Of a DNA stretch of 64,000 nt, positions 52,029 through 62,829 are shown piece after piece. The first letter of the stretch is position 1. Each line of letters opens with the position of its first letter. The notes below the pieces were generated by a model, which saw nothing but the letters and a program-made list of their open reading frames with translations, did not search any database and was not told where the DNA came from. The stretch is from contig NC_089756.1 in assembly GCF_040412425.1 (NCBI RefSeq), positions 1,316,998 to 1,380,997 of the forward strand, given 5' to 3'. The stretch comes from Macrobrachium rosenbergii (lineage: Eukaryota; Arthropoda; Malacostraca; Decapoda; Palaemonidae). The translations under genes were made by a program, and so were the position numbers.

Positions 52029-53235
52029 GATAAAATCCATGAAGGAAACGGAAACACTGCAGTGCTGCGAGGCCTGTCAACGCTATGTCCTTTACTTAGC
52101 AGACTGAAGAAATATAAAAGTATGTTTACAAAGAAAGCTCATATAAATGACAGATGGGGATTATAAAGGAAACATATGTACCTGGAATCCAACACAATTG
52201 AAGAATTAGTAGAACTGCCAAAACAGGTTAAATATTTAAGAGGTTTTTACAAAGCCCACAAAAAGTTTTATAGTGAAAGTAACATGAAGAAAGAAACCCC
52301 TAAGAACATTCTTAGCTTGCCTTATTTTAGTGGTTTTGAAAACATAAAATCATTGTTAAAACCTTTTAATGTAAACCTCATTTTTTCTTATAATAACACA
52401 CTCAAAAGAATGTTAATAAAAAATAGCCCTAAAGAAAACAACAACATAATATATAAAATTCCATGTTTGGATTGCCCCTCTTTTTATATTGGCCAATCTA
52501 GCAAAGATTTAGATGTTCGTGTTAAGCAACATAAGTATTCAGTCAAAACTGGACAAGCATCCAATGCTATATTCAATCATTTAAGTGAAAACTCTCACAG
52601 GATAAATTGGACTGAAAGTTCAGTGATTGCCAGATCGAAAGATTTCTCCTCAAGAAATCTATTGGAGTCCGCTATTATCCAGCTTACTTCCAGTTGCAAT
52701 TTTAATCTTAGCCCTGGCATGTATTATTTGGACCCCTGTATTAGAAAAATGTTCAAGAATGACCTAAAAGATAAAATCACTGACTTAATTACAAGTTAGC
52801 TACTTGATATATATTCTCTATATATCCGTATGTTTAATATAATTTTTTATTTGTAAAATGTTCATCTTGCAAAAAGTTATTATTGTTTACAAAAAAAAGA
52901 GAATTATTGTGTTGTACTAAAAAATTTTTAGGTGGTCAGTCACGAACCTGTATAATCTTTTAATTGTCCTGTCCCTGCTCCTGAACGGTTGATCCTAATC
53001 CTTTGTAAAAACTTCTTAAATATTTAATCCTGTTTTGGCAGCTCTACTAATTCTTCAATTGTGTTGGATTCCAGGTACATATTTTTCCTTTATAATCCCC
53101 ATCTGTCATTTATATGAGCTTTCTTTGTAAACATACTTTTGTATTTCTTCAGTCTGCTAAGTAAAGGACATAATGTCAAAAGGCCTCGCAGCACTCCAGT
53201 GTTTCCGTTTCCTTTGTGGATTTTATCTTTATTTA
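52021..53235 (+). mobile_element. Penelope-like element fragment with inverted arms
   Basis: A plus-strand frame with a GIY-YIG endonuclease (52176-52799) lies between inverted arms of about 235 bp: 52021-52257 and 53001-53235. The arms share AACGGAAACACT, TCCTTTACTTAGCAGACTGA and GGAATCCAACACAATTGAAG and include part of the coding region. TA tracts border both arms. Penelope-like elements are known to be flanked by repeats (pLTRs) in direct or inverted order and often truncated at the 5' end. No RT domain is present, so this copy is 5'-truncated. Confidence 0.8.
52176..52799 (+). CDS. Penelope-like GIY-YIG endonuclease domain
   Basis: A 207-codon open frame representing the C-terminal part of a Penelope-like polyprotein. 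Residues 1-85 are the linker after the missing RT. The endonuclease starts at NNIIYKIPCLDC (89-100) with the CX2C pair characteristic of this element group, then SFYIGQSSKDL (YIG at 104-106), the catalytic Arg in DVRVKQHK (115), a His-containing stretch (FNHLSENSHRI), and the metal-binding Glu in NLLESAII (164). The enzyme would nick target DNA to prime reverse transcription. The frame is intact and extends upstream of the first Met, so the start is not a real gene start. Confidence 0.85.
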   Translation: MYLESNTIEELVELPKQVKYLRGFYKAHKKFYSESNMKKETPKNILSLPYFSGFENIKSLLKPFNVNLIFSYNNTLKRMLIKNSPKENNNIIYKIPCLDCPSFYIGQSSKDLDVRVKQHKYSVKTGQASNAIFNHLSENSHRINWTESSVIARSKDFSSRNLLESAIIQLTSSCNFNLSPGMYYLDPCIRKMFKNDLKDKITDLITS

Positions 53236-53276
53236 TATATCCATCACATTCCATATTTTCATGATTCAGTTATACA

Positions 53277-53499
<223 letters not shown>

Positions 53500-53644
53500 G
53501 AAATTTTTATCACACCGTGATTTATATACAATCATGAAGCTACAAATGTCGCTTAATATCAAATTCACGCTACCTCGAGAATATCTCCGATGGAGAATTA
53601 TCACCAAAGGGGAATTTATATAAATCACGGTGTGAAAAAATTTC
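53500..53644. mobile_element. MITE of 145 bp with ~28-bp terminal inverted repeats
   Basis: It starts GAAATTTTTATCACACCGTG and ends with the inverse of GAAATTTTTTCACACCGTGA; the two ends match over about 28 bp with one indel. It is non-coding. A TA tract lies on its left. Confidence 0.7.
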
Positions 53645-53769
53645 ATAATAAGAGCTGCGTGTTCCAAACGTACCAACGAACTATCATGGCGGAGGTGGTT
53701 CATTGCCAAGGCTAAGTACAATTTCCCCGCTCACGACGGGAAAAAACAGTACAGCAGACTCGGTGATGA

Positions 53770-53857
53770 CTTATACCTCTCTTGATGGCGTAGTGGTAAC
53801 GTCTACTGGAGTCGCTGAATAGGCCCGTGTCAAGGGTTCGTGTCCTGACGGGTACCA
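53770..53857 (+). repeat. tRNA-like SINE head (A and B boxes)
   Basis: TGGCGTAGTGG fits the pol III A box exactly, and GGTTCGTGTCC about 50 bases on is close to the B box. CCCGTGTCAAGG..CCTGACGGG can fold as a T-arm-like hairpin. No full cloverleaf can be drawn with a proper acceptor stem, so this is more likely a tRNA-derived SINE than a tRNA gene. Confidence 0.4.
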
Positions 53858-53867
53858 GTTCATTTAT

Positions 53868-54090
<223 letters not shown>

Positions 54091-54094
54091 CAGA

Positions 54095-56173
54095 CAGTCT
54101 CCGGTCTACAACGGGGTTCCATTCTGATGATGTGTCGTAAGCTGAAAATCATCGTAAACTGGAAAAATCATCGAAAATCATAAGAAAACCTTACATTTAA
54201 TCCTTCGAGTATCCTTTGGGTATCTTGAAAATGACGTAACCTGCATTTTTATTGAGTCTTTCATAAAAAACCCTCCAAAATTTTACCATTCTACTGTTTT
54301 GAAGCCAGAGAGAGAGACTGCCTCACCACTTATCTACCAGAAAAAAGACTTGGAATTTCACTGAACTACAGTGCTCTCCCATTTTTACTTTAAGTATCAT
54401 CCTACATCAAATATAGCATAAATTATTATCCTATTACTACTGTATTAATCTTTGAAATTATATTATTAATATCTTTTCAAAGTCATCTTAAACATTAGTA
54501 CCCTTTTCCAGCCAGAGAGAGAGAGAGAATGAATTACCACTACGACTTACATTCAGCCATTCTTGTGCTGGCACGGGCAAGAGAGAGAGAGAGAGTGGTT
54601 TATCTCTTTAATCTCTCGAGGAATGTTAATCCATTTCTCTTTACTGCCACTGACAACAATAAAAAATTGGTTTTTTCTTTGCCTTCCAAAGATGTAGGCT
54701 ACTACTGCTTTTACTAAGCATTTTTAAAGCACCATGAACACACACACACACAGTGTACATAGGTAAAGAGACTCAAATTAGCAGTATCTTTTCCTGAGAG
54801 AGCGAAGGGCTGAACTTAGTATCTGTTTATAATATATCTATCCATTTCTCATTCTACCTTTTGGAGAGAGAGCGAGACAGAAATTGATCTGCCCTTAGTC
54901 AGAAACGTCAAGTAATTTGATAGTTCCACCCTCCTCCATAGCTTCAAAGCTTTGGGCAAAAGATAGGATGTGATATTTCTGTTTTTAAAAATTGAAATAA
55001 TTTACTTTGAAACTGCATAAATGTTGTAATTTCAGTATACTGTATTATTATTATTTAATCTTATTAATATTTGAAAATTAGCACTTATTATTAGGTAAGT
55101 CATTTATTTATCATGCAAACATGGTTAGTCATTATCTCCCAAAAGGGAAGAGGGGTTTGTTACAAGTTGTTATTGGCTACTGTCAGTCCTGCTGGCCAGT
55201 AGCGTATCGTCATGGAGAGAGGGGGTTGCTACAAGCTCTGTTATTGGCTACTTATAATCCCCCAAGCCGGTATCGTCATAAGCCTGTGTCAGAGCAATAA
55301 AAATATTGTCACACAAGCGATGATGGGATTTTAGTATATTTTTATGTGTATATACAGTAATCGATATTTCATTGAAGGATATATGCAGTACAGAGAGAGA
55401 TATGGGCGGTTGGCCTTACTAAATCTCAAAAGTGAAATTGTTCATGGAGAGAGAGAGATGGGGGGAGGTTGAATGAAGTGATTGCATAGGTAAGCAGTTT
55501 TATGATTTTATGGGATTTTAATTTAACTTTTATCGATACTTTGCTGTGGTTACTTTAATATTAATATTTTGAAATTAGTAAATAATTTTTTCATCATAAA
55601 AAATGTATTTAGTCTTGAAAATAAAATAAAAATCAGTAATTAGTGACTATTGCTCTATGAAAAAATCCGCAAATGTAAATTTTCTTCCGTCGTATGCGTT
55701 GGACACCAAGTCATCCCAAATATTACCATCGAGAATCATAAGAAAACTTTAATTTTAATCCTTAGGGACTCTTGAAAACAACAAATCCTGCATTTATACT
55801 GAGTTTTTCATAATAAAAACCCTCAAAAATATTGACCATTTTGCTGTTTTGGATGCATATTTCTTCCAATCGTCATCGGACTGGCATCCGAAATACCATC
55901 GAAAATCTTAAGAAAACGTTTCTTACTTTTAATCCTTTGGATGCCTTGAAAACAATTTATCCTGCATTTACATTGAGTTTTTCAACAGAAAACCCTCCAA
56001 AATTGACCATTCTGCCATTCTGGAGCCATATTTCTTCCATCGGACCGGCGTTGTTAGCGTCGTAAACCTGGAGCATGCGTTGTAACCCCAGAAATAATTT
56101 TTTTATGAATATATTTGAAAAACGTCGTAAACTCGGAACGTTGTAAGCCGAGCCCGTCGTAAACTGGAGACTG
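54095..56173. mobile_element. Non-autonomous pogo/Tigger-like DNA transposon
   Basis: The ends are inverted: CAGTCTCCGGTCTACAACGG on the left, CAGTCTCCAGTTTACGACGG read inward from the right. CAGT-starting ends next to TA are typical of pogo/Tigger members of the Tc1/mariner superfamily. TA tracts on both sides hide any TA duplication. There is no transposase. A unit with ATCGAAAATCATAAGAAAAC and CCTGCATTT..TGAGT..TTCATAA words occurs near 54160, 55730 and 55890. The interior (54300-55690) is AT-rich with many short GAGA runs and no gene. Confidence 0.65.
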
Positions 56174-56722
56174 TATATATATAAGCCCTCCTCAGTCTTT
56201 GTGAAAATTCCCCGGAATCCTGATGCAGTCGTAGGACGCCATTACAGGATGGGTCAACGGTCATCTTCTCTCAGACAGAGGAAACCCACCTTCCCCTAGA
56301 AACCCCCCCAAAAGTTCGTTGGGATTTAGCGTCACCTTACCTGCCACCGATTGGCTGATAGGCCAAAGGAGAAGTGCCAGGGCCAATCGTGTCCAGTAGA
56401 GAAGAAATTGGGGGTTGTGAGGTATTACAAGGTGGGAAGATGCCCAAAAAGAAATCCTTTTGTAGGCAGAGAGTTTTTGTTGAGGTTAGGGGAAAGACGT
56501 ACGTCTCCTCGCTGCATCCGACGGGTTCCCCCTCAGCCTCTCTCTCTCTCTCTCTCGTGCTTACTGTAAATTTTAGTTTGCTTAGATACTTGGGCCCTTG
56601 TGTAAGTTTTAAATAATACAGATCATTGTTAAATTTACCCTCTGTGTCTTATTTAAACATGATCCACAGTACTGCAGCTGGACCAATGTAAGTCATCCCT
56701 ATGAGAGGTCGGGGTCAGTTTC

Positions 56723-56738
56723 TGGTGTCAGGTGTGGG
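56723..56738 (+). promoter_or_regulatory. Gypsy-C primer-binding site (tRNA-Leu, CAA type)
   Basis: TGGTGTCAGGTGTGGG matches the complement of the tRNA-Leu(CAA) 3' end (CCTGACACCA and on) at all but one position. A possible LTR end (GGGGTCA) lies just before it. Confidence 0.6.
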
Positions 56739-56836
56739 GTACTGCTGCGAAGCGCTAATTAATAGTAAATATAGTGAACTGTGGGTCTGCGATCGTGCTA
56801 ATTCAATAACTGTGGAGTGATATTAAATTGAGAACA

Positions 56837-57720
56837 ATGGTGTATAATACAAGAAGCACGAGATTCCACAGGGAAAACAGTGACGAACAAGATGAGAGAG
56901 ACGGTAGGGCGGTAGAAGTTAGTCCGAGAAGGGTTGGGGAGAATAGCGAAATGGATGTAGAAAATGCCTTTGCCCTTTTTAGGGCATTCCTGAAGTGGAG
57001 TCAGCAAGGGGGTGGGAACCCGATGAACGCGAGTGAAACAAACAGTAATACACTGTCGGGAATTTTGAACAGCGGTAGTGCAAATAATGGTTCTACGTCG
57101 GTGGGGAACTGTAGTAGCGGGAAGGGAATGATTGTTCCCGCTCCCTCCGGGATTGCAATGCAACCTCCGACACCTGCCAGCATGGTGCCTTACAATGTGA
57201 TGAAACTTCCCGTGCTGGCATCACACATCCTTGACTTCGATAACTCGAGGCCAAAAGAGGGCTTCATGTCGATCGAAGCCTTCGTTAACAGTGTCCAAGA
57301 GGCCACTAGCGATTGGACCGATGCCCAGAAAATTGCACAGACCGTCACGAAGATGACTGGGTCCACAGCCAAGCCACTAAGGTCATGGAAAAACAGACCT
57401 AAAGATGGCCATCATTCAGACGAGGCCTTATAACACGCTTCACCCTACAAGAAGAGGCCCGGCGAGAGCTATGGGCCAGCTATTCTCCAGCATTAAGAGC
57501 AGGGGAGGGCATCACCGAGTACATCGCCAGACTGTCGGCCGACTATGAAAGTTTGACCTCGGATGCAGAGCACACAGAGGAGGGCAGTGAGAAATTCTGC
57601 AGACAGATATTGGTGAAGACTCTCCCCCCCACCCCCCCTCAGTAGCTGCGCTGCTGCTCAGCTCTGGGAAGCCCTTGGAGACTACGGTTGACTCAGCCCA
57701 GTTGACATTAGACAATGAGA
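56837..57720 (+). pseudogene. gag: Gypsy-C gag
   Basis: ATG at 56837 (MVYNTRSTRFHRENSDEQDE). A charged then Gly/Ser/Asn-rich N-terminus is followed by a capsid-like part beginning MKLPVLASHILDFDNSRPKE. The frame breaks near 57425. The capsid continues in another phase (YSPALRAGEGITEYIARLSA, EKFCRQILVKTLPP). A run of C residues with a TAG near 57620-57645 breaks it again before AALLLSSGKPLETTVDSAQL. Only a CTCGGNRT-like remnant lies where a zinc knuckle might be. Confidence 0.65.
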
Positions 57721-58170
57721 AACGGCTGCAAGCAGAGAGGATGGTGTGTACCTGTGGAGGGAACAGAACAGACGTCCCCCACCCCTTCTCCCTCTTGCAA
57801 GAGTGGAGATTCAGTTCCTGTTCTTGAAGTGGGGATTGGAACGGGAACATACCATGCCTTGTTGGACAGCGGAGCTTGTGTGTCCCTGATCGAGGAACGC
57901 TTAGTGATGGGCGCTATTATGGCGTCGAAGGGATGTCTGTTGTTAAACACTGCGAGTGGCCATCAGATAATGATCCAGCACATTGTCAACCAGCAGATTT
58001 CCTTAGGTGGCCAAGTCTTGACTCACAAATTCCGTGTTGTACGGACGACTCACATGGAAGGAATTCCCATTATCCTGGGAATTGGCTTTGTGTGGGGTCG
58101 ACGGAGGGGGAGTGGAAGTGTCTATGCCAGTGGGAACTGGGCAGTACCAAAAACTTTACGTCTTGGGTGA
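57715..58170 (+). pseudogene. pol: Gypsy-C aspartic protease
   Basis: Retropepsin motif YHALLDSGACVSLIEERLV (active-site DSG), then LLNTASGHQIMI, RVVRTTHMEGIPIILGIGFV (the ILG-type C-terminal strand). It leaves the phase near 58100, after which the linker to RT reads in a neighbouring frame. It would cut Gag-Pol if intact. Confidence 0.7.
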
Positions 58171-58199
58171 GAGGAGACGGTGTGTCAAGGTGGCATGGG

Positions 58200-59250
58200 C
58201 ATTTAAGGGAGACATAGGATTGGTACCTGCTAGCCCAGAGGTAGGGGAGGTTATTCCTCCCTCCCATCTCTATTCCCTTCCTGTCGTCCCAGCACGAAAG
58301 TTAAAAGAATGTACACTCGTATATATTAATCCCTATAAAAAGTGGGCAGACTTCATGCTGCCAGGAGTCGCTACCATCGTCGGTGGGAAGGGGAATGTAC
58401 CTTTTATTAATGTAAGTAGTAATAGGTTAGAATTAAGTAGTGAGTCTCTTTGTGATTTAGAAGTATGCACCCTTGTAACAGCCGATAACGCAATGTCGGC
58501 CCTGACTACACAGAGTCAAGGTCGCAGTGAACCATGGCTTAGAAGGCTTCTTCAAACAGCTGCCAAGGCAACACCTTTAAATTACCGCAGATGTGTAGGA
58601 GACATAATTGGGGAATACCAAAATGTGATAGCAACTGGAGACGAGCACCCAGGGAGAATTAATAAGTTACCCTTTAGAATAGAGACGGGAGATCATCCCC
58701 CCATTCGCACAAAGCCTTATAGAACTCCTGCATGTCACGAACAAGTAATCGATGAAACAATCAATCAATTGCAAGATCAGGGTATTATTCAAAGAAGCGA
58801 ATCTCCTTGGGCTTCTCCAATTGTTTTAGTTAAGAAGAAAGATGGCTCTCTCAGGTTGTGTGTTGATTATAGGTGAATGAATGCCATTACGAAAGATAAT
58901 GCTTATCCATTGCCCTCGACTTATCCATTGCCCTCAATCGAGGAACTTTTGCTTAAAGTAAGAGAGAGTAAATTTTTCACCACGCTGGATCTCAAGTCGG
59001 GCTACCATCAAATACCCTTAGATGACGAGAGTAAAGAGAAAACGGCCTTTATAGCAAATAATCGGGCATTCGAATATAATTTCCTTCCTTTTGGATTAAA
59101 GAGTACTCCTGCTCATTTTTCACGACAATATCATTGTAATCGGTGCCACAGTAGAGGAGCATATGGCTAACTTGTTAGAAGTTTTAGAAGCATTAAGGTG
59201 CCATGGCATGAATATTAACCTAGATAAATGCCAATTTTTTTCAGGCCAAA
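58200..59250 (+). pseudogene. pol: Gypsy-C reverse transcriptase with internal deletion
   Basis: RT starts with KLPFRIETGDHPPIRTKPYR and SPIVLVKKKDGSLRLCVDYR, then a TGA at 58874-58876. It resumes with a duplicated YPLPST, SKFFTTLDLKSGYHQIPLDD (first Asp) and NFLPFGLKSTPAHFS. At about 59120 the sequence jumps to DNIIVIGATVEEHMANLLEV in another phase. The segment before the catalytic Y-x-D-D and the Tyr itself are gone, and the second Asp of the pair is now Asn. This is the same place where Gypsy-A is deleted. The enzyme is dead. Confidence 0.8.
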
Positions 59251-59955
59251 GTGGAATTTCTTGGGCACATCATAACTTCCGAAGGCCTTAAGCCTTGTGC
59301 CGATAAGGTCTTAGCAATTAAAGAATTTCCACAGCTTAAACATGCGAAGGATGTAGCCAGTTTTCTCGGACTCGTGGGATATTACCATAAATTCATTAAG
59401 AACTTTGGCCAGATAGTGAGAATGTTAGATACATTAAGGAAGCGACCTGATTTCCAGTGGGGTGAGAAGGAACAAGATGCTTTTCAGAAATTAAAAGATG
59501 CCCTTGTGAGCGACGAACTCTTGGCCTATCCGAGGTTCGATCGACCATTTATTGTGACTACAGATGCGAGTGATATCGCGATCGGAGGAGTAATATCTCA
59601 GATAGACGATGGAGGTAATGAGAGACCAGTTTGTTTTGCATCACGAGCATTAAAAGGGGCAGAGAGAAATTATAGTACTTTCGATCGAGAGGCTTTGGCA
59701 GTCCTGCAGTTGCTGGAGAGACACCGCTATTTTTTATTGGGACATAAAGTAAAGATTCTCACAGACCACAAACCGCTAACGCACCTGTTTAAGAAGAGTG
59801 AGATTTCTAATCGCCAAGCTCGTTTGATTGAGCGAATTCTAGACTTTATCCTAAAAATAGAGCATATTCCAGGCAAAAGTAATAGGGTGGCAGATGCTCT
59901 CTCCAGGAATGTCATACAAGTAACAACACGCGCTGCAAAGCGCAAGGAAGAGTGA
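59251..59955 (+). CDS. pol: Gypsy-C connection domain and RNase H
   Basis: An open frame of 234 codons: MEFLGHIITSEGLKPCADKV and FLGLVGYYHKFIKNFGQIVR (connection), then RNase H with FIVTTDASDIAIGGVISQID (Asp), YSTFDREALAVLQLLERHRY (Glu), KILTDHKPLTHLF (Asp) and NRVADALSRNV (Asp). All acidic residues are present. It ends at 59955 with a basic tail; about 300 bp of Gly/Ser-type linker sequence without an intact frame separates it from integrase. Confidence 0.85.
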   Translation: MEFLGHIITSEGLKPCADKVLAIKEFPQLKHAKDVASFLGLVGYYHKFIKNFGQIVRMLDTLRKRPDFQWGEKEQDAFQKLKDALVSDELLAYPRFDRPFIVTTDASDIAIGGVISQIDDGGNERPVCFASRALKGAERNYSTFDREALAVLQLLERHRYFLLGHKVKILTDHKPLTHLFKKSEISNRQARLIERILDFILKIEHIPGKSNRVADALSRNVIQVTTRAAKRKEE

Positions 59956-60272
59956 CAAAAGAAACCTCGTAATGTAGGTGGCACCGGCGGTGCTGGCACT
60001 GGTGCCAGCAGCGTTACGACGAATGCTAACAGTGACAGTCAATCAGATGGGAGCACGGAGCATAGAAAACGGGAATCTCATGGGCACTCACGGATGAGTG
60101 GGAGTGGCCGGGCCGACAGCAGGATGAATGCAGGTGGAAAAATGATTATATCTCAGTTTAACCAGACCACTGAGCTGGTTAACAGCTCTCCTAGGGCTGG
60201 CCCGAAGGATTAGACTTATGCAGGTGGAACTCTGACGGGGGAGTCCAGAGTAAATGCCCGGAGAATGAAAGT

Positions 60273-61586
60273 GTGGTTGATTCTTTTGGGTGGAGTGTGC
60301 GAGAGTTGGTTGAGAGTCAGGGTTCTGAAGCCTGGATTAACCAAATCAAGGCCTGTGTGAGAGGTGAGAGCAGCAAATTCCCGAGTTCTGTGCGTTTGCG
60401 GAAGGATGAGTTCTTCATTGAGGGAGACGTCTTGTTTTGCAGATATGAGAAAAGGCCCAGTGATATCCGAGCCCGAGTCATCCTTCCTCAAGCTTTAATA
60501 GAGAGAGCCATGCACATGATCCATGTAAACCCTTATGCTGGGCATGTAGGTATAGAGAGATCTCTTAGGAGAGCCCGTGAGCACTTCTGTTGGGTTAGTA
60601 TGCGTAAGGACGTAACTAGATTTGTAAGAAGTTGTCATGTGTGTAATACAATGAAAAGACACAGACATGTGGTACCGAAGGATTGTGGCCTGTGGTACCT
60701 GTGAAATGGGATAGAGTGCATATGGATGTGGTTGGACCACTACCTTCTGGGCAAGGACAACCTAAATAAGACAGCAGGTAAAGTGGCCAAGGCGTTATGT
60801 TCCCTCGTGTGTCAGTTCAGGTGTCCCAGGATGTTGGTTAGTGACAATGGACGCGAATTCATCAATGAGGTGATCCGTGAGTTTACGACTCTAATGCAAA
60901 TAAGGCATGTCACCATCGCGGCTTATCGACTGTCAGCCAATGGGCTAGTTGAGTTCCATAATCGTGAAGTGATCAATATCTTAAGATATCTAATTGAGGA
61001 TCACCCGACTTCGTAGCCGTCTCCGCTGCAGACGGCTGAGCTGGCTATTAACACCGCTTATAACAGCTCAATTAGGGACACCCCTTATTTCCTGATGTTC
61101 TGGCAGGATATTCGATTACCGTACTCAATGGTCTTGGACCCCCAACAGATCCCACTCTATACAGTAGAACAGTACCGGGTTTGGTTTTGTAACATGACCC
61201 GAAGAGTGTTCCAAACTACCCAGCGACTGCTGTTGAGGGCCAATGAAAAGTATCGGGTGCGGTACGATAAACGCTTCCGCACACATGATTCCCCAGTCCA
61301 GGTAGGGGATAGACTCTACCTGAGGAGGCAGCAACTGCCGAAGCACAAGCTCGAACCTGCCTATACAGGACCATATCGTATGAAAGAGATCAAACACACC
61401 ACTGCAGTTATTCAGCACATCCGCATCGGGGCTGTAAGCGAGCAACACCTGTCACACTTGCGTGCAGTGCTTGGGGACAGCCTAATGTTCCACACCAACA
61501 AACTGGTACCTCCCTACCTGGGACTGGATGGGTATTTGGGAGAAGAGCCAGTGGAACCCACAAGCGCGCAGGTGGGGCCATGCTGA
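60273..61586 (+). pseudogene. pol: Gypsy-C integrase, with core deletion
   Basis: The zinc module HMIHVNPYAGHVGIERS to CHVCNTMK (60510-60660) is intact. After a frame change, VHMDVVGPLPSGQG holds the first catalytic Asp (about 60725). The next 40 or so residues of the core are missing, and the sequence resumes at VAKALCSLVCQFRC, with LVSDNGREF (second Asp) and NGLVEFHNREVINIL (Glu). A stop at 61014 and another frame change lead to the C-terminal part 61095-61586 with VQVGDRLYLRRQQLPKHKLE and YTGPYRMKEI (GPY module). It is non-functional. Confidence 0.75.
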
Positions 61587-61600
61587 CCGCGCAGGAGCGT

Positions 61601-62081
<481 letters not shown>

Positions 62082-62305
62082 CACAAATCAACATTCTCTG
62101 AACATTACCAAAAGCATGGCAACAGAATCCAGTACACGAGTTAACACAGGTAACCTATTCCATAATCCCCAGCGGATCCAAGTGGGGGGCACCTGGGCAC
62201 ATGCCCCCACCATGAAAAGTAATGATAAAATAATAATATTGAGGATTTATATGACATAAATAGATATAAAAATGGGAAAACAAAAAATTGTATATATACT
62301 ATATA

Positions 62306-62829
<524 letters not shown>

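Larger units (their letters stand above)
56174..61600 (+). mobile_element. Gypsy-C: broken plus-strand Gypsy retrotransposon
   Basis: The order is gag (56837-57720), protease (57715-58170), RT (58200-59250), RNase H (59251-59955) and integrase (60273-61586). No envelope is seen. The left part (56174 to about 56717) should hold the 5' LTR and ends before a primer-binding site at 56723, but I find no matching 3' LTR before the TA tract at 61912. The right end is therefore lost or diverged. There are many stops and frame changes, plus deletions in RT and integrase. It is the oldest-looking of the three Gypsy elements. Confidence 0.75.

Noticed and set aside
53770..53857. A functional tRNA gene
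   Set aside because: A and B boxes are present but no complete acceptor and anticodon stems can be drawn.
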